A stretch of 64,000 nt of DNA from CBDDCQ01 sp965226285. GTDB lineage: Bacteria > Bacteroidota > Bacteroidia > Flavobacteriales > Ichthyobacteriaceae. The translations under genes and the position numbers were made by a program. Location of the stretch: NCBI GenBank assembly GCA_965226285.1, contig CBDDCQ010000006.1, positions 372,001 through 436,000 on the forward strand. Direction: 5' to 3'. Of the stretch, positions 43,125 through 53,550 are shown piece after piece. The stretch's first letter is position 1; each line of letters begins with the position of its first letter. A model generated the notes under the pieces. The model was given only the letters and a program-made list of their open reading frames with translations. It was not told where the DNA came from and made no database searches.

Positions 43125-45151
43125 TTATTTATTTATCAATAGCAGTAGATAATGCGCCGCAGACCAACTAAAATTATGAGATTCTAAGCCTGCTCCAGTA
43201 AGAGGTTGATAATTTTCTCTAATGGAAATACCTTTGGTAAGAACGCCGTCTGCATTGTGAAAGAGTTTGCGGGTGGCTGCATAAGCCTCTTTATGATAGC
43301 CGTAATTATGCAGGGCTCTAACGCCAAAATAAGCTTGATCTAACCAATTAGGTCCTCTCCAATAGCCTCTATTGGGTTTAAATTTAGGATGACTGGCACT
43401 TAGCGTTTGAAAAGGAACTTTAGTATTGAAATACAATGGCTTAATCATATTATCTTTTACTGCTTTGGCTTGTACTTGCGTAGCCACACTTGCCCATAGT
43501 GGAAGCCATCCTTCACATCCCATTACTTTAATAAATTTTTTTCCATCTATCGAGGTATCATAAAACCACTTTGTATCTTTATCGTAAAATTGATTCTGAA
43601 TCTTTATTTTTAGGGTTTTGGCTTGTGTTTCGAATAATAAAATGTCTTTTGTAGCGTTTATTACCTTAGCCATTTGTACCAAATATTTTTTTTCTGCATA
43701 CAAGTAAGCATTCAAATCTACGCTCTCTTGGTTTAAGGAGAAAGCCGCTTTTTTACTTTGAACCATTCGACTGTTGTCAAATCGAACAGCATTATCCATT
43801 CCACTTTCCCATTTGGCTGCTACTAATGTACCATCGGTAGAACCATATTCACAAATACCATCTTTATCATAATCTCTATATTTGTACCACCAGTAGTGTT
43901 GTTTTACTATTTTAGGATAGAGTTCTTTGATAAATTTTGTATCGTTATCTTGTGAGTAAACTTTCCAAACTGCCCATGCAGAAAGAGGGGGTTTAGTATT
44001 TCTATAATTGTGCTTTTCAATGGTTGTATCTCTATATACACAGTCGGGAATAAAACCGTTTTTCATCTGAAAGTCATACATTGCTCTTATTTGGTCTTTA
44101 GCCAATTTAGGTTTATAATGTGCTACGGCTACAGCGTGCTTCCAACTATCCCATGCCCAAAAGCCCAAAAACCACTTGTAGTGATAACTCGGAAATATCC
44201 CTGAATATTTGAGTGCTCCCGCAGCAATTCGTGTATTATTCTGTAAAGTAAGTATGGTTTTGGTTACTAAGTCTTTGTAAATGCTGTCTTGCCAGAGGAC
44301 ATCTAATTTGTCATTTATCGCTTCGAGTTCTTTAGTTTTTATCTTTATAATTTCTTTAAGATAATTTTTAGGTTTTTGCGCTACTTCTTCTATATGTTTT
44401 GTTCTTTGACAATATCGTATTTGGGGAATATAAAAGTATGGCAAATATGAAGTTCCTTAGTTTCATGAGGCTTGATATTAATATCTTTTAATCTTATAGT
44501 ATATAATGAATCTGTTGTTTTAATATGTAATATTTCATTATTTAATGATTGGACAATACCTTTGGCAGTACTCTTTTTGGTGGTTAAGAATATTTTATGT
44601 TCATCTTTTTTCATTTGCAGCCCCGTAGAAAAAATTTTTCCTTGCCAAGTAGGTCGAAGTTTTATGAGGTCGTTTGACAAATTTTTTATTTGGGTAGTTA
44701 TCATTGCCGAGTGAGCAGAACTAAAGAAAAGAGTTTGTACAACCTCTAAATCTTTATTTTTTAATAATTGTTCTAAATGGCTATTATAACTATTCTGTGT
44801 AATTTTGAAATTTTCAAAACTAATAGTATCCTCCGTTTTTACGTCTATCAGATGCAGTTTACTAAGTATATCACTACACCACTCTCCATGCCCTTGCGTC
44901 ATCAAAAAAGGTCCTGAAAAACCCAAAGATTTGTCAAATGATGGTAACAAACCATAAGCAAACCATGCTCCTTTATCAGAAAATGCCAAACCCCTTCTAT
45001 CGCTTGGAGTACTCGGAATACCTTTATAATCTAATACATTCTCTGGAGTATGTACAAAATTTGATTTTTTTGGTGTAACGACTTCACAGTTTATTACCCA
45101 TAAGGCAACAAAAAAAAATATACAATACCCCCAATTATATTTTTGAATCAT
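43125..45151 (-). pseudogene. GH63-like glycoside hydrolase, frameshifted
   Basis: Two overlapping frames give one protein: an N-terminal half (44390-45151) with a lipoprotein-type signal ending at Cys22 (VINC) and a beta-sandwich, and a C-terminal (alpha/alpha)6 half (43125-44444). GH63 signatures are GFWAWDSWKHAVAVAHY with the catalytic Asp, ESGMDN, GYWRGPNWLDQAYFG and a late GLESHNFSW. One base missing in the A-run (minus strand AAAA at 44400-44397) shifts the frame; adding one A restores EQKHIEEVA. Either a recent pseudogene or an error. Intact enzymes of this type act on alpha-glucosides or mannosylglycerate-like sugars. Confidence 0.85.
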
Positions 45152-45196
45152 TTAGTAAACAAGTTTAAATGATTAAGATTTATAAATAAACTGTAG

Positions 45197-45229
45197 CAAA
45201 GTTATAATAATTAAGGAGTACCTTCTCAA
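45197..45229 (-). promoter_or_regulatory. Promoter of the GH63-like gene
   Basis: Minus strand: TTG, 22 bases, TAACTTTG. Good Bacteroidetes promoter about 45 bases before the ATG. Confidence 0.6.
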
Positions 45230-45264
45230 TTTTAATATAAAATATTTTCGTATAAAAAAATAAC

Positions 45265-45272
45265 TATATTTG
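45265..45272 (+). promoter_or_regulatory. -7 box of the POT transporter gene
   Basis: TATATTTG, about 90 bases before the start codon, divergent from the GH63-like promoter. Confidence 0.45.
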
Positions 45273-45364
45273 TGCTTCGTTTGCAAGTTATAAAATAGGT
45301 GAAACTTTTTCGAAATTTAATTTGTGAAAGGAATGTATTAAACTAATTATTAAACAACAAATTT

Positions 45365-46903
45365 ATGAAATTAGAGGATCAAAACAAAATGTTAGGACAT
45401 CCTGTGGGGTTGTTTATATTGTTTTTTACAGAGATGTGGGAGCGGTTCAGTTACTACGGAATGCGTGCTTTATTAGTGTTATATCTCATTGGTGAAACGG
45501 GAAAAGGAAGTTTTTCAGGATTGGGGTGGTCATCTCAAGATGCTAGTAATCTTTATGGCAACTATACGATGTGGGTGTACTTTATGCCTATCATAGGGGG
45601 ATGGCTTGCCGATAAATTCGTTGGTTACCAAAAAGCTATAATTGTAGGAGCGTTCTTGATGACTTTAGGGCATTTGTCTCTCGCGTTTGAACCTATGCCT
45701 ACATTCTATATGGGATTAATTTTGTTGATAATAGGGAATGGTTTCTTCAAACCCAATATATCTTCTATGGTGGGGCAACTTTATCCTAAAGGGAGTACTA
45801 AAAAAGATGCTGGATATACCATATTTTATCAAGGGATCAATGTAGGAGCGTTTTTAGGTTCGTTGTTGTGTGGTTATTTGGGTGAAAAATTAGGATGGCA
45901 TTATGGTTTTGGGTTAGCTGGTATATTTATGTTCATTGGCATGATCCAATTTTGGCTATCTAAAAAGATATTTGGGAATATAGGGTTAAATCCTAAAAGG
46001 GCTATTGAAAAACAAAAAGAGCCTAAGGCGCCTTTAACTAAAGCAGAATCCCAAAGATTAATTGTAGTATGCGTACTGTCATTTTTCTCTATTGTATTTT
46101 GGTTTGCATTTGAGCAAGCGGGCTCTAGTATGAACATATTTGCTAGTAAACATGCTGATAGAGAACTGGTAAATAGTACTTCCGTAGTTATTTTTAAAAT
46201 TGTAGGAGCTGTTTTACAAGCATTACCCATTATTATTTTGGTTTATTTATTTATGGGGATATTTAAAAGAATAGGAAAAGAGTATTTTAAGGCGTTGTCT
46301 TTTATGGCATTGAGTATTCTTGCTTTATCGAGTATTGTAATATATATTATATACGATCAATTTACAGAGCCTAAAACAGAAGTGCCTGCTACTTGGTTTC
46401 AGGGTTTGAATGCATTATTTATATTTACACTGGCTCCGTTATTTTCTATAATATGGCAAAAATTAGCCAAAACTAAATACAACCCGAATGGTCCTCAAAA
46501 ATTTTCGATAGGTTTATTATTATTAGGTTTAGGTTTTGTACCAATGGTATATGGTTCGGCAAGTATTGTAGCCGATTCTCCCGAAAAAGCAAGTATGATA
46601 TTTTTAGTATTAGCATACTTACTTCACACTATGGGAGAACTTAGTTTATCTCCTGTAGGACTATCTTATGTAAATAAATTATCGCCTACCAAATTATTGG
46701 GATTGATGTTTGGGGTTTGGTTCTTAGCCTCAGGATTGGGAAATAAATTTGCTGGTATGTTTTCGGGTTATATGGAGTCCATCGCCCAAGAAACATCACT
46801 TGCTCAGTTTTTTAGCTATTTAGTAATGGGACCCATTGTTGCTGGAGTAATCCTATTCTTACTTAGTTTTCCATTGAAAAAACTTATGCATGGAGTAAAA
46901 TAA
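45365..46903 (+). CDS. POT-family proton-coupled peptide transporter
   Basis: 512 aa major facilitator of the POT/PTR (DtpT-like) family that imports di- and tripeptides. The family signature is EMWERFSYYGMRALLVLYL (near residues 25-43), followed by the FYQGINVGAFLG motif near 158 and about 12-14 hydrophobic segments. It is followed after 3 bases by hemC. Peptide import would fit the neighbouring secreted peptidase and surface hydrolases. Confidence 0.94.
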   Translation: MKLEDQNKMLGHPVGLFILFFTEMWERFSYYGMRALLVLYLIGETGKGSFSGLGWSSQDASNLYGNYTMWVYFMPIIGGWLADKFVGYQKAIIVGAFLMTLGHLSLAFEPMPTFYMGLILLIIGNGFFKPNISSMVGQLYPKGSTKKDAGYTIFYQGINVGAFLGSLLCGYLGEKLGWHYGFGLAGIFMFIGMIQFWLSKKIFGNIGLNPKRAIEKQKEPKAPLTKAESQRLIVVCVLSFFSIVFWFAFEQAGSSMNIFASKHADRELVNSTSVVIFKIVGAVLQALPIIILVYLFMGIFKRIGKEYFKALSFMALSILALSSIVIYIIYDQFTEPKTEVPATWFQGLNALFIFTLAPLFSIIWQKLAKTKYNPNGPQKFSIGLLLLGLGFVPMVYGSASIVADSPEKASMIFLVLAYLLHTMGELSLSPVGLSYVNKLSPTKLLGLMFGVWFLASGLGNKFAGMFSGYMESIAQETSLAQFFSYLVMGPIVAGVILFLLSFPLKKLMHGVK

Positions 46904-46906
46904 ACT

Positions 46907-47830
46907 TTGGGTAAAATCATTAGAATAGGCACACGAGATAGCCAACTAGCACTTTGGCAAGCCCGTTTTGTTCAAAAGAGATTGAATGATTTAGGGTACA
47001 ATACAACTATTATACCCATCGAATCAAAAGGAGATATAATATTAGATAAACCTTTGCACCAATTGGGTATTACGGGTGTATTTACGAAGAATTTAGATGC
47101 TGCTATGCTCAATGAAGAAATAGATATTGCGGTGCATTCTATGAAAGATGTTCCTACTGTTCTACCTAAGGGTATGGTAAAAGCTGCTGTGCTTAAAAGA
47201 GCAGATTACAGCGATATACTAGTGCATAAAGGTAATTTAGACTTTTTGGAATACGATAACAATATGACTCATATTGCTACAGGAAGTTTACGAAGAGCTG
47301 CCTTTTGGAAAAATAAATTTAAAAATCATAAAATTTCCGACCTAAGAGGCAATGTAAATACACGGTTACAAAAATTAAAAGAAAATCTGTGGAATGGTGC
47401 TATATTTGCTAAAGCGGCTTTAGAAAGGGTAAATCTTTTAAACAGTTTAGATTACATAAATTTAGATTGGATGATACCTGCTCCAGCACAAGGGGCTATT
47501 ATGGTATGCACTATGGAACAAGATATTTTCTCTAAGGATGTATGTGCAAACATAAATGATGAAGAAACCAAAATTTGTACACAGATAGAACGTGACTTTT
47601 TACAGACCTTAGAAGGTGGGTGTACGGCTCCTATAGGTGCCTTGGCTACTTTTGATAGGGGAAATATTAATTTTAGAGGTGCTATACTGAGTGTAGATGG
47701 AACCCTGCGGATAGATATATCTAAAGCTGTAGAATATACTCATGGAATAGGACGTAACTTCGCACAAGAAGTGCTAAATAAAGGTGCTGATAAGATTATA
47801 GAACAAATTAAAAACTTAAAAATCAGATGA
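46907..47830 (+). CDS. hemC: Hydroxymethylbilane synthase
   Basis: 307 aa tetrapyrrole enzyme that polymerises four porphobilinogens. From a TTG start the sequence is GKIIRIGTRDSQLALWQAR, the family opening; VHSMKDVPT and the dipyrromethane-cofactor Cys in EGGCTAPIGA (near residue 239) are present. TTG is preferred since it gives the normal N-terminus. It overlaps the Asp-box lipoprotein gene by 4 bases; other hem genes are not in the window. Confidence 0.95.
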   Translation: MGKIIRIGTRDSQLALWQARFVQKRLNDLGYNTTIIPIESKGDIILDKPLHQLGITGVFTKNLDAAMLNEEIDIAVHSMKDVPTVLPKGMVKAAVLKRADYSDILVHKGNLDFLEYDNNMTHIATGSLRRAAFWKNKFKNHKISDLRGNVNTRLQKLKENLWNGAIFAKAALERVNLLNSLDYINLDWMIPAPAQGAIMVCTMEQDIFSKDVCANINDEETKICTQIERDFLQTLEGGCTAPIGALATFDRGNINFRGAILSVDGTLRIDISKAVEYTHGIGRNFAQEVLNKGADKIIEQIKNLKIR

Positions 47831-49140
47831 AAAAATTAATATTAATCGTATGGATATTATCAATATATAGTTGTGGATACACCCATAAAAAAAGAATGGA
47901 TAAACCCTATTATAAAAACATAATGATTACTTCCAGTGGAAAAGCGAGACTAGGACCTTGTGAACCCAGCATAGTCATAAACCCTAAAGATACTCAGAAT
48001 GTAGTAGCTGGAACGGTATTAAACCAATATCATTATTCATTCGATGGAGGACTTACTTGGACTACAGAAACGCTAAAATCTACTTATGGAGTATATGGAG
48101 ACCCTTGCATTGTAGCAGATTACATGGGAAATTTCTATTATATGCATTTATCTAATCCATCGGGTAATGGATGGAAAGATGATGATATTCTCGATAGAAT
48201 GGTCGTGCAAAAATCTGTTGATGGGGGTAAAACTTGGAGCAATGGTAGTTTTTATGGATTAAATCCCCCAAAAGACCAAGATAAAGAGTGGGCTTGCGTA
48301 AACCCAAATAACAATGAAATATATGCCACTTGGACGCAATTTGATAAATACGGAAGTAAAAAACCTGAAGATAAGAGTAATATTATGTTTTCTAAATCTT
48401 CTGATGGTGGAATTACTTGGACTGAGGCACTAAGAATAAATGAATATTCGGGAAATTGTATAGACAGTGATAGAACTACAGAGGGAGCTGTACCTGCAAT
48501 AGGACTAAATAACGAAATATATGTAGCATGGTCATACGACAGTAAAATATATTTTGATATAAGTGTTGACGCAGGAAAAACATGGCTAGATAAAGACATG
48601 ATAATTACAGAACAAAAAGGAGGTTGGGATCTACATATACCCGGTATGGGTAGGTCTAATGGTATGCCTGTTACAGGCACAGATTTGAGTAATAGCAAAT
48701 ACAAAGGTACTATTTATGTAAACTGGGCAGACCAAAGATATGGAGAAAATAATACGGATATTTGGATTGCTAAATCTACAGATAGAGGCAATACTTGGAG
48801 TATCCCCATAAAAGTAAATCAAGATCAAACGCAAACGCACCAATTTTTTACTTGGATGTCTATAGACCCCAAGACAGGACATATATATATAGTATATTAC
48901 GATAGAAGTAAATACAACGATATGAGAACCGATGTAGTACTTGCCACTTCTATTGATGGAGGAAATACTTGGACAAATGAAACCATATCTGAGAAACCTT
49001 TTGGTGCTGTACCCAAAGGAGTATTTTTTGGAGATTACAATAATATAAGTGCCTATGATGGGGTTATTCGTCCTATATGGACTAGAATTGATGGTGAAAA
49101 ATTAAGTGTATATACTGCCATCATCAATAAGAAAAATTAA
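47827..49140 (+). CDS. Asp-box (BNR) repeat lipoprotein, sialidase-like
   Basis: 437 aa with a lipoprotein signal (Cys16, SIYSC). At least six Asp-box motifs of the form SxDxGxTW are spaced along the chain (SFDGGLTW, SVDGGKTW, SSDGGITW, SVDAGKTW, STDRGNTW, SIDGGNTW), which gives a six-bladed propeller like a sialidase. I do not see the RIP/FRIP motif of true sialidases near the start, so enzymatic activity is uncertain. It is coupled to hemC by overlap, probably by chance of operon building. A surface glycan role is inferred. Confidence 0.8.
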   Translation: MKKLILIVWILSIYSCGYTHKKRMDKPYYKNIMITSSGKARLGPCEPSIVINPKDTQNVVAGTVLNQYHYSFDGGLTWTTETLKSTYGVYGDPCIVADYMGNFYYMHLSNPSGNGWKDDDILDRMVVQKSVDGGKTWSNGSFYGLNPPKDQDKEWACVNPNNNEIYATWTQFDKYGSKKPEDKSNIMFSKSSDGGITWTEALRINEYSGNCIDSDRTTEGAVPAIGLNNEIYVAWSYDSKIYFDISVDAGKTWLDKDMIITEQKGGWDLHIPGMGRSNGMPVTGTDLSNSKYKGTIYVNWADQRYGENNTDIWIAKSTDRGNTWSIPIKVNQDQTQTHQFFTWMSIDPKTGHIYIVYYDRSKYNDMRTDVVLATSIDGGNTWTNETISEKPFGAVPKGVFFGDYNNISAYDGVIRPIWTRIDGEKLSVYTAIINKKN

Positions 49141-49281
49141 TATTTTAATTGTAAACATATTCTGCCAATAGTTCAAATGATAGATGTTTTATAGATTAAA
49201 TAACCTAATAGTTATATATTTCACGAAAAATTATCTCAAATATTTAAAAATAAAGTATTAATTTTGACACCTATTAAAAAT

Positions 49282-49356
49282 GGTGGTTGTAGCTCAGCTG
49301 GTTAGAGTGCCGGATTGTGGTTCCGGAGGTCGCCGGTTCGAACCCGGTCTTCCACC
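49282..49356 (+). tRNA. tRNA-His (GTG anticodon)
   Basis: Cloverleaf with G-1 encoded (49282), D arm, anticodon stem CCGGA/TCCGG, anticodon GTG at 49317-49319, T arm GCCGG-TTCGAAC-CCGGT and discriminator C. CCA is not encoded. The acceptor stem GTGGTTG/CTTCCAC has two T-T mismatches at its fifth and sixth pairs. A terminator follows. Confidence 0.93.
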
Positions 49357-49374
49357 CTTTATTATAAAATGAAG

Positions 49375-49407
49375 AAAGCCTTAGTTAATTTTAAGTAAGG
49401 CTTTTTT
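49375..49407 (+). terminator. Terminator after tRNA-His
   Basis: AAAGCCTTA and TAAGGCTTT arms around a 12-base loop, followed by a T-run. Confidence 0.75.
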
Positions 49408-49667
49408 GGTATATCTCCACTTTTTGTAGTTAAACGATAGGTGACTTCGAGTATTGTTAAATTAAGTAATATTGTAAACACTAAACCAGTTTTCAAAGGG
49501 GTAAAAAAATTAAATCTACTGCTATCACTTTTTATCGATTTTTAACTAAGTGTTCACGTAGTAATTTTTAGGTTTGGGAATTAAAAGTATTGAAATAAAA
49601 TAAAGATGCCCGTATGAAAACAATTTCTCTTTTGTACCTGTTTTAGAGCCTCAAAAAAACTTATTTT
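49408..49667 (+). other. Spacer before the repeat-lipoprotein array
   Basis: About 260 bases without a gene. From about 49603 it becomes the module found before every array gene (GATGCCC ... AATTTCTCTTTTGTACCTG). Confidence 0.5.
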
Positions 49668-49703
49668 TTTGTTTATTATTTAAAAATTTATTTTTTAATT
49701 TTG
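49668..49703 (+). promoter_or_regulatory. Promoter of array gene 1
   Basis: TTTG (49668-49671), 24 bases, TAATTTTG (49696-49703), then an AT-rich leader with inverted arms TTATTGAT/ATCAATAA shared with array gene 3. Confidence 0.55.
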
Positions 49704-49769
49704 CATTTCATTAAATTATTGATAATTTATCATCAATAATTAATAATTAATAATTAAATAATTACTAAA

Positions 49770-52700
49770 ATGAAAAAGATTAGATATTTTTTTGGTTTAT
49801 TAGCATTCATATTTTCTATAAGCCAACTGACCCAATGTAATAAGGAAGATAAGTCTTTGAAAAAGAGCAAAGAGGCATCGATCATCTCCTTTGAATTAGG
49901 CACTTATAAAGGCAAATTAAACGGCACCTCCTTATCATTATTAATAGAGTTACCCTACGCAGCGGATATAAGTTCTTTATCGGCAAAGGTAAAGTTATCG
50001 GCAAAGGCAACGATCAAACCCGACCCAAAGACAGTGAAAGATTGGAGCAATCCAGTATCGTTTACGGTAACGGCAGAAAATGGAAAAGATAGTAAGAAAT
50101 ATACAGTAGAGGTAAAAATATTACGTCCGGTATTGACCTTTGAAAAACTGACCAAAGAATATACAAAGGGTGGGCATTTGAATGCTACAGAAATTCTAAA
50201 TCATGTAAAAGGTGCAAAGGCTGGCTATACTTTAAAAGAGATTACAAATCTGAATCCTAATGATATAGTAAGGGTCAATGGAACTGCACCAAATCTAAGA
50301 TTAGAATTTAATCAGGTGGGTGCTTTTACGGCTTCGTTGCACTTAAAACACAATGCTACATCCGATTTGGATGTAACGCTCAGTAATGCAGCGTTTGAAA
50401 TTACAAAGGGGGTTGCTCCATCGGATTTAAACTGGAGAAAACAAAGCAAGGTTTATGCTTCAGGTGGAGAGATAAGCAACACTGAATTATTAGGCGGTCT
50501 ATTGCGGAACAAAAGACAGGCTATACCCTGTAAAATCAGTAACAGATTACCAATGATGCAGGAGGCACAGGTGCAAGGGTTTCAGGTATGTGGCACTGCA
50601 GCTAAGATCGTTGGTTATACTCGGCAAAGCGGGTAACTTGACCTTAACACTTGTATTTGAACACGCTACCAAAGCAGAAAAAACCATAACGGGTGCACAA
50701 TTTGAACTTACAAAGATGGAGTTGTATCTGTACCAATTTAAGTTGGAGCAGACAATTGCAAGGTTTATCAGTCCCGCAGGAGGAGATAAGCAATGCAGAA
50801 TTATTGGGCAGGTGTGCGAAGGTACAAAAACAGGGTATCGTATCAAATCAGTGTAGCAGATTACGACTGATTCAGGGGGCAGTGGTGCAAGGGTTTCAGG
50901 TAGTGGTACTGCAGCTAAGATCGTACCAGTTATCGCAAAGCCTACTATCTTAACGTTAACGCTTGTACTTGAACACGCTACCAAAGCAGAAAAAACGCTG
51001 AGTAATGCAACGTTTGAAATTAGGAAGATGCCCGTACTGATTTAACTTGGCGTAAACGAAATAAGGTTTATAGTGCTGGAGTGAGAGATAAGCAACGCAG
51101 AATTATTAAGAGGTCTGGAGCGGTACAAAAGCACGGCTATACCATTAAAACAGTAACCATCAATGATGCAGGAGGCACAGGTGCAAGGGTTTCAGGTATG
51201 GGTACTACAGCTAAGATCGTTGGTTATACTCGGGCGGGTAACTTGACCTTAACACTTGTATTTGAACACGCTACCAAAGCACAAAAAACGCTCAGTAATG
51301 CAACGTTTGAAATTAGGAAGATGTCCGTACCGGATGATTTAACTTGGCGTAAACAAAATAAGGTTTATAGTGCTGGAGGAGAGATAAGCAACGCAGAATT
51401 ATTAAACGGTCTTAGCGGTACAAAAACAGGCTATCGAATAAAAACAGTAACCATCAATGATGCAGGAGGCTGCAGGTGCAAGGGTTTCAGGTAATGGGTA
51501 CTACAGCTAAGATCGTTGGTTATACTCGGGCGGGTAACTTGACCTTAACACTTGTATTTGAACACGCTACCAAAGCACAAAAAACGCTCAGTAATGCAAC
51601 GTTTGAAATTAGGAAGATGTCCGTACCGGATGATTTAACTTGGCGTAAACAAAATAAGGTTTATAGTGCTGGAGGAGAGATAAGCAACGCAGAATTATTA
51701 AACGGTCTTAGCGGTACAAAAACAGGCTATCGAATAAAAACAGTAACCATAAGTAATAAAGCAGGTACAGGAGCAAGGGTTTTAGGTAATGGCACTTCAG
51801 CTAAGATAGTCAGTTATACCAAGGCGGGTACTTTGACTTTATCGATTGTATTTGAACACGATACCAAAGAGGATAAAAACATTACTGGTGCGGAGTTTGA
51901 AATTACGAAGGGTTCAGCACCGCTTTTAACTTGGACGAAGCAAACGAAGGCGTTTAGCAGTGGCATAGAAATTACGAATGTCGAACTATTAGCAGGCGTT
52001 ACAGGAAGCGGTAAGAATGGATACACCATTAAAACCGTTACCATTATTAATACAAACGGTACAGGTGCGAGGGTTTCAGGGAGCGGTACTTCAGCTAAAA
52101 TTACGAGTTATAACAAAGTGGGTACGCTTACCCTTACGATTGTTTTACAACATGATACTAAAGATGATGTAACCATTACAGGTGCACAGTTTGAGATTTA
52201 TAATATTGATATTTTTCATGTGACTTCTCATGGCAAAATATCCGTTAAAGAAGGCATTAACAGAAGTAGTTTAATAAGATTAACCATTCCTCGTATGATC
52301 GATGGTAAAACCGTAAAAGTTATTTCACATTCTGGATTTAAACATTGTACGAACCTTATCAGTATTACGATTTCTAATTCTGTAACCAGTATTGAAAGAG
52401 AGGCATTTTATAATTGTAGATCACTTACCCGTATGACGATTCCTAATTCCGTAACTAGTATTCCATATAGGGCATTTTATAATTGTAGATCACTTACCAG
52501 TGTTACGATGGGTAATTCCGTAACCAGTATTGAAAGAGAGGCATTTTATGATTGTAAATCACTTACCAGTATTACGATTCCTAATTCCGTAACCAGTATT
52601 GGAAGTTTGGTATTTTCTGGTTGTATCAAACTTACCAGTGTTACGATGGGTAATTCCGTAACCAGTATTGGAGGTTCGGCATTTTCTGGTTGTCAAAAAC

Positions 52701-53203
52701 TTACCAGTGTTACGATTGGTAATTCCATAACCAGTATTGGAAGTTCGGTATTTTTTGGTTGTAGTTCACTTACGAGTATTACGATTCCTAATTCCGTAAC
52801 CAGTATTGGAAGTTCGGCATTTTCTGGTTGTATTTCACTTACCAGTATTACAATTCCTAATAAGGTAACTAGTATTGGAAGTTGGGCATTTGCTGTTTGT
52901 AGCAACCTTACCAGTGTTACGATTCCTAATTCCGTAACCAGTATTGCAAGTTATACGTTTCAGGGTTGTAGATCACTTACCAGTATTACGATTCCTAATT
53001 CCGTAACCAGTATTAGAGATAGGGCATTTTTTTCTTGTACTTCACTTACTAGTATTAGGATTCCTAATAAGGTAACTAGTATTGGAACTCAGATATTTTA
53101 TAGTTGTAGCAAGCTCACTTCCATAGAGGTACCTACAGCTAAGGTGACTGCTTGGCGATCGAACCTAAAAAATGGTAATACTGCATCAGTGGTGGGGTAT
53201 TAA
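49770..53203 (+). pseudogene. Array gene 1: giant repeat surface lipoprotein, many frameshifts
   Basis: N-terminal 289 aa are intact: signal peptide ending at Cys23 (LTQC) followed by NKED, a DUF5018-like domain (about residues 38-118) and a divergent first repeat. From about 50500 to 51480 the frame breaks at least eight times by small indels, compared with the same repeats in array gene 3. From 51476 a 575-aa frame carries three to four ~99-aa repeats, about twelve 23-aa BspA-type leucine-rich repeats (SVTSIGxxAFxxC type) and the common tail AKVTAWRSNLKNGN. The flanks are nearly identical to gene 3. Either a decayed copy or an assembly fault. Confidence 0.82.
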
Positions 53204-53240
53204 GGTAAATTAAAGTGATGTTCATCATGGTATAAAAGGC

Positions 53241-53266
53241 AAGTAGGGACAGGTCCCTACTTTTTT
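53241..53266 (+). terminator. Terminator of array gene 1
   Basis: AAGTAGGGAC / GTCCCTACTT hairpin with a 2-base loop and T-run. The same hairpin follows array genes 2 and 3. A second palindrome CCCCCTTT/AAAGGGGG follows. Confidence 0.85.
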
Positions 53267-53404
53267 GCGTATTTAATCCCCCTTTTTAAAGGGGGACTAA
53301 GAGGGGGTTGCCCGCAATTTTTTTTGAAATTTTACCAAAGATGCTCCTATTAAAACAATTTCTCTTTTGTACCTGTTTTCGAGACTCAAAAAAAATTATT
53401 TTTT

Positions 53405-53436
53405 TTGATTTATTTGGCAATCTATTTATAAATTTG
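53405..53436 (+). promoter_or_regulatory. Promoter of array gene 2
   Basis: TTG (53405-53407), 21 bases, TAAATTTG (53429-53436), within the shared upstream module (about 53320-53550). Confidence 0.6.
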
Positions 53437-53550
53437 CATCGTATTAAATTATTGATAATGTATCATCAATAGTATAGTATATTTATTAAAATACCTTAAA
53501 CCCTATGGTTTTGTATATGAAGAATTTAGTTTAAAAATAAATATTAAAAA

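Noticed and set aside
47827..49140. Calling the Asp-box lipoprotein a true sialidase (nanH)
   Set aside because: Asp boxes are clear, but the RIP/FRIP motif and Arg triad could not be identified by eye.
52380..53140. Regular short repeats resembling a CRISPR array
   Set aside because: The 69-bp units are in one coding frame, have no unique spacers, and encode BspA-type leucine-rich repeats.
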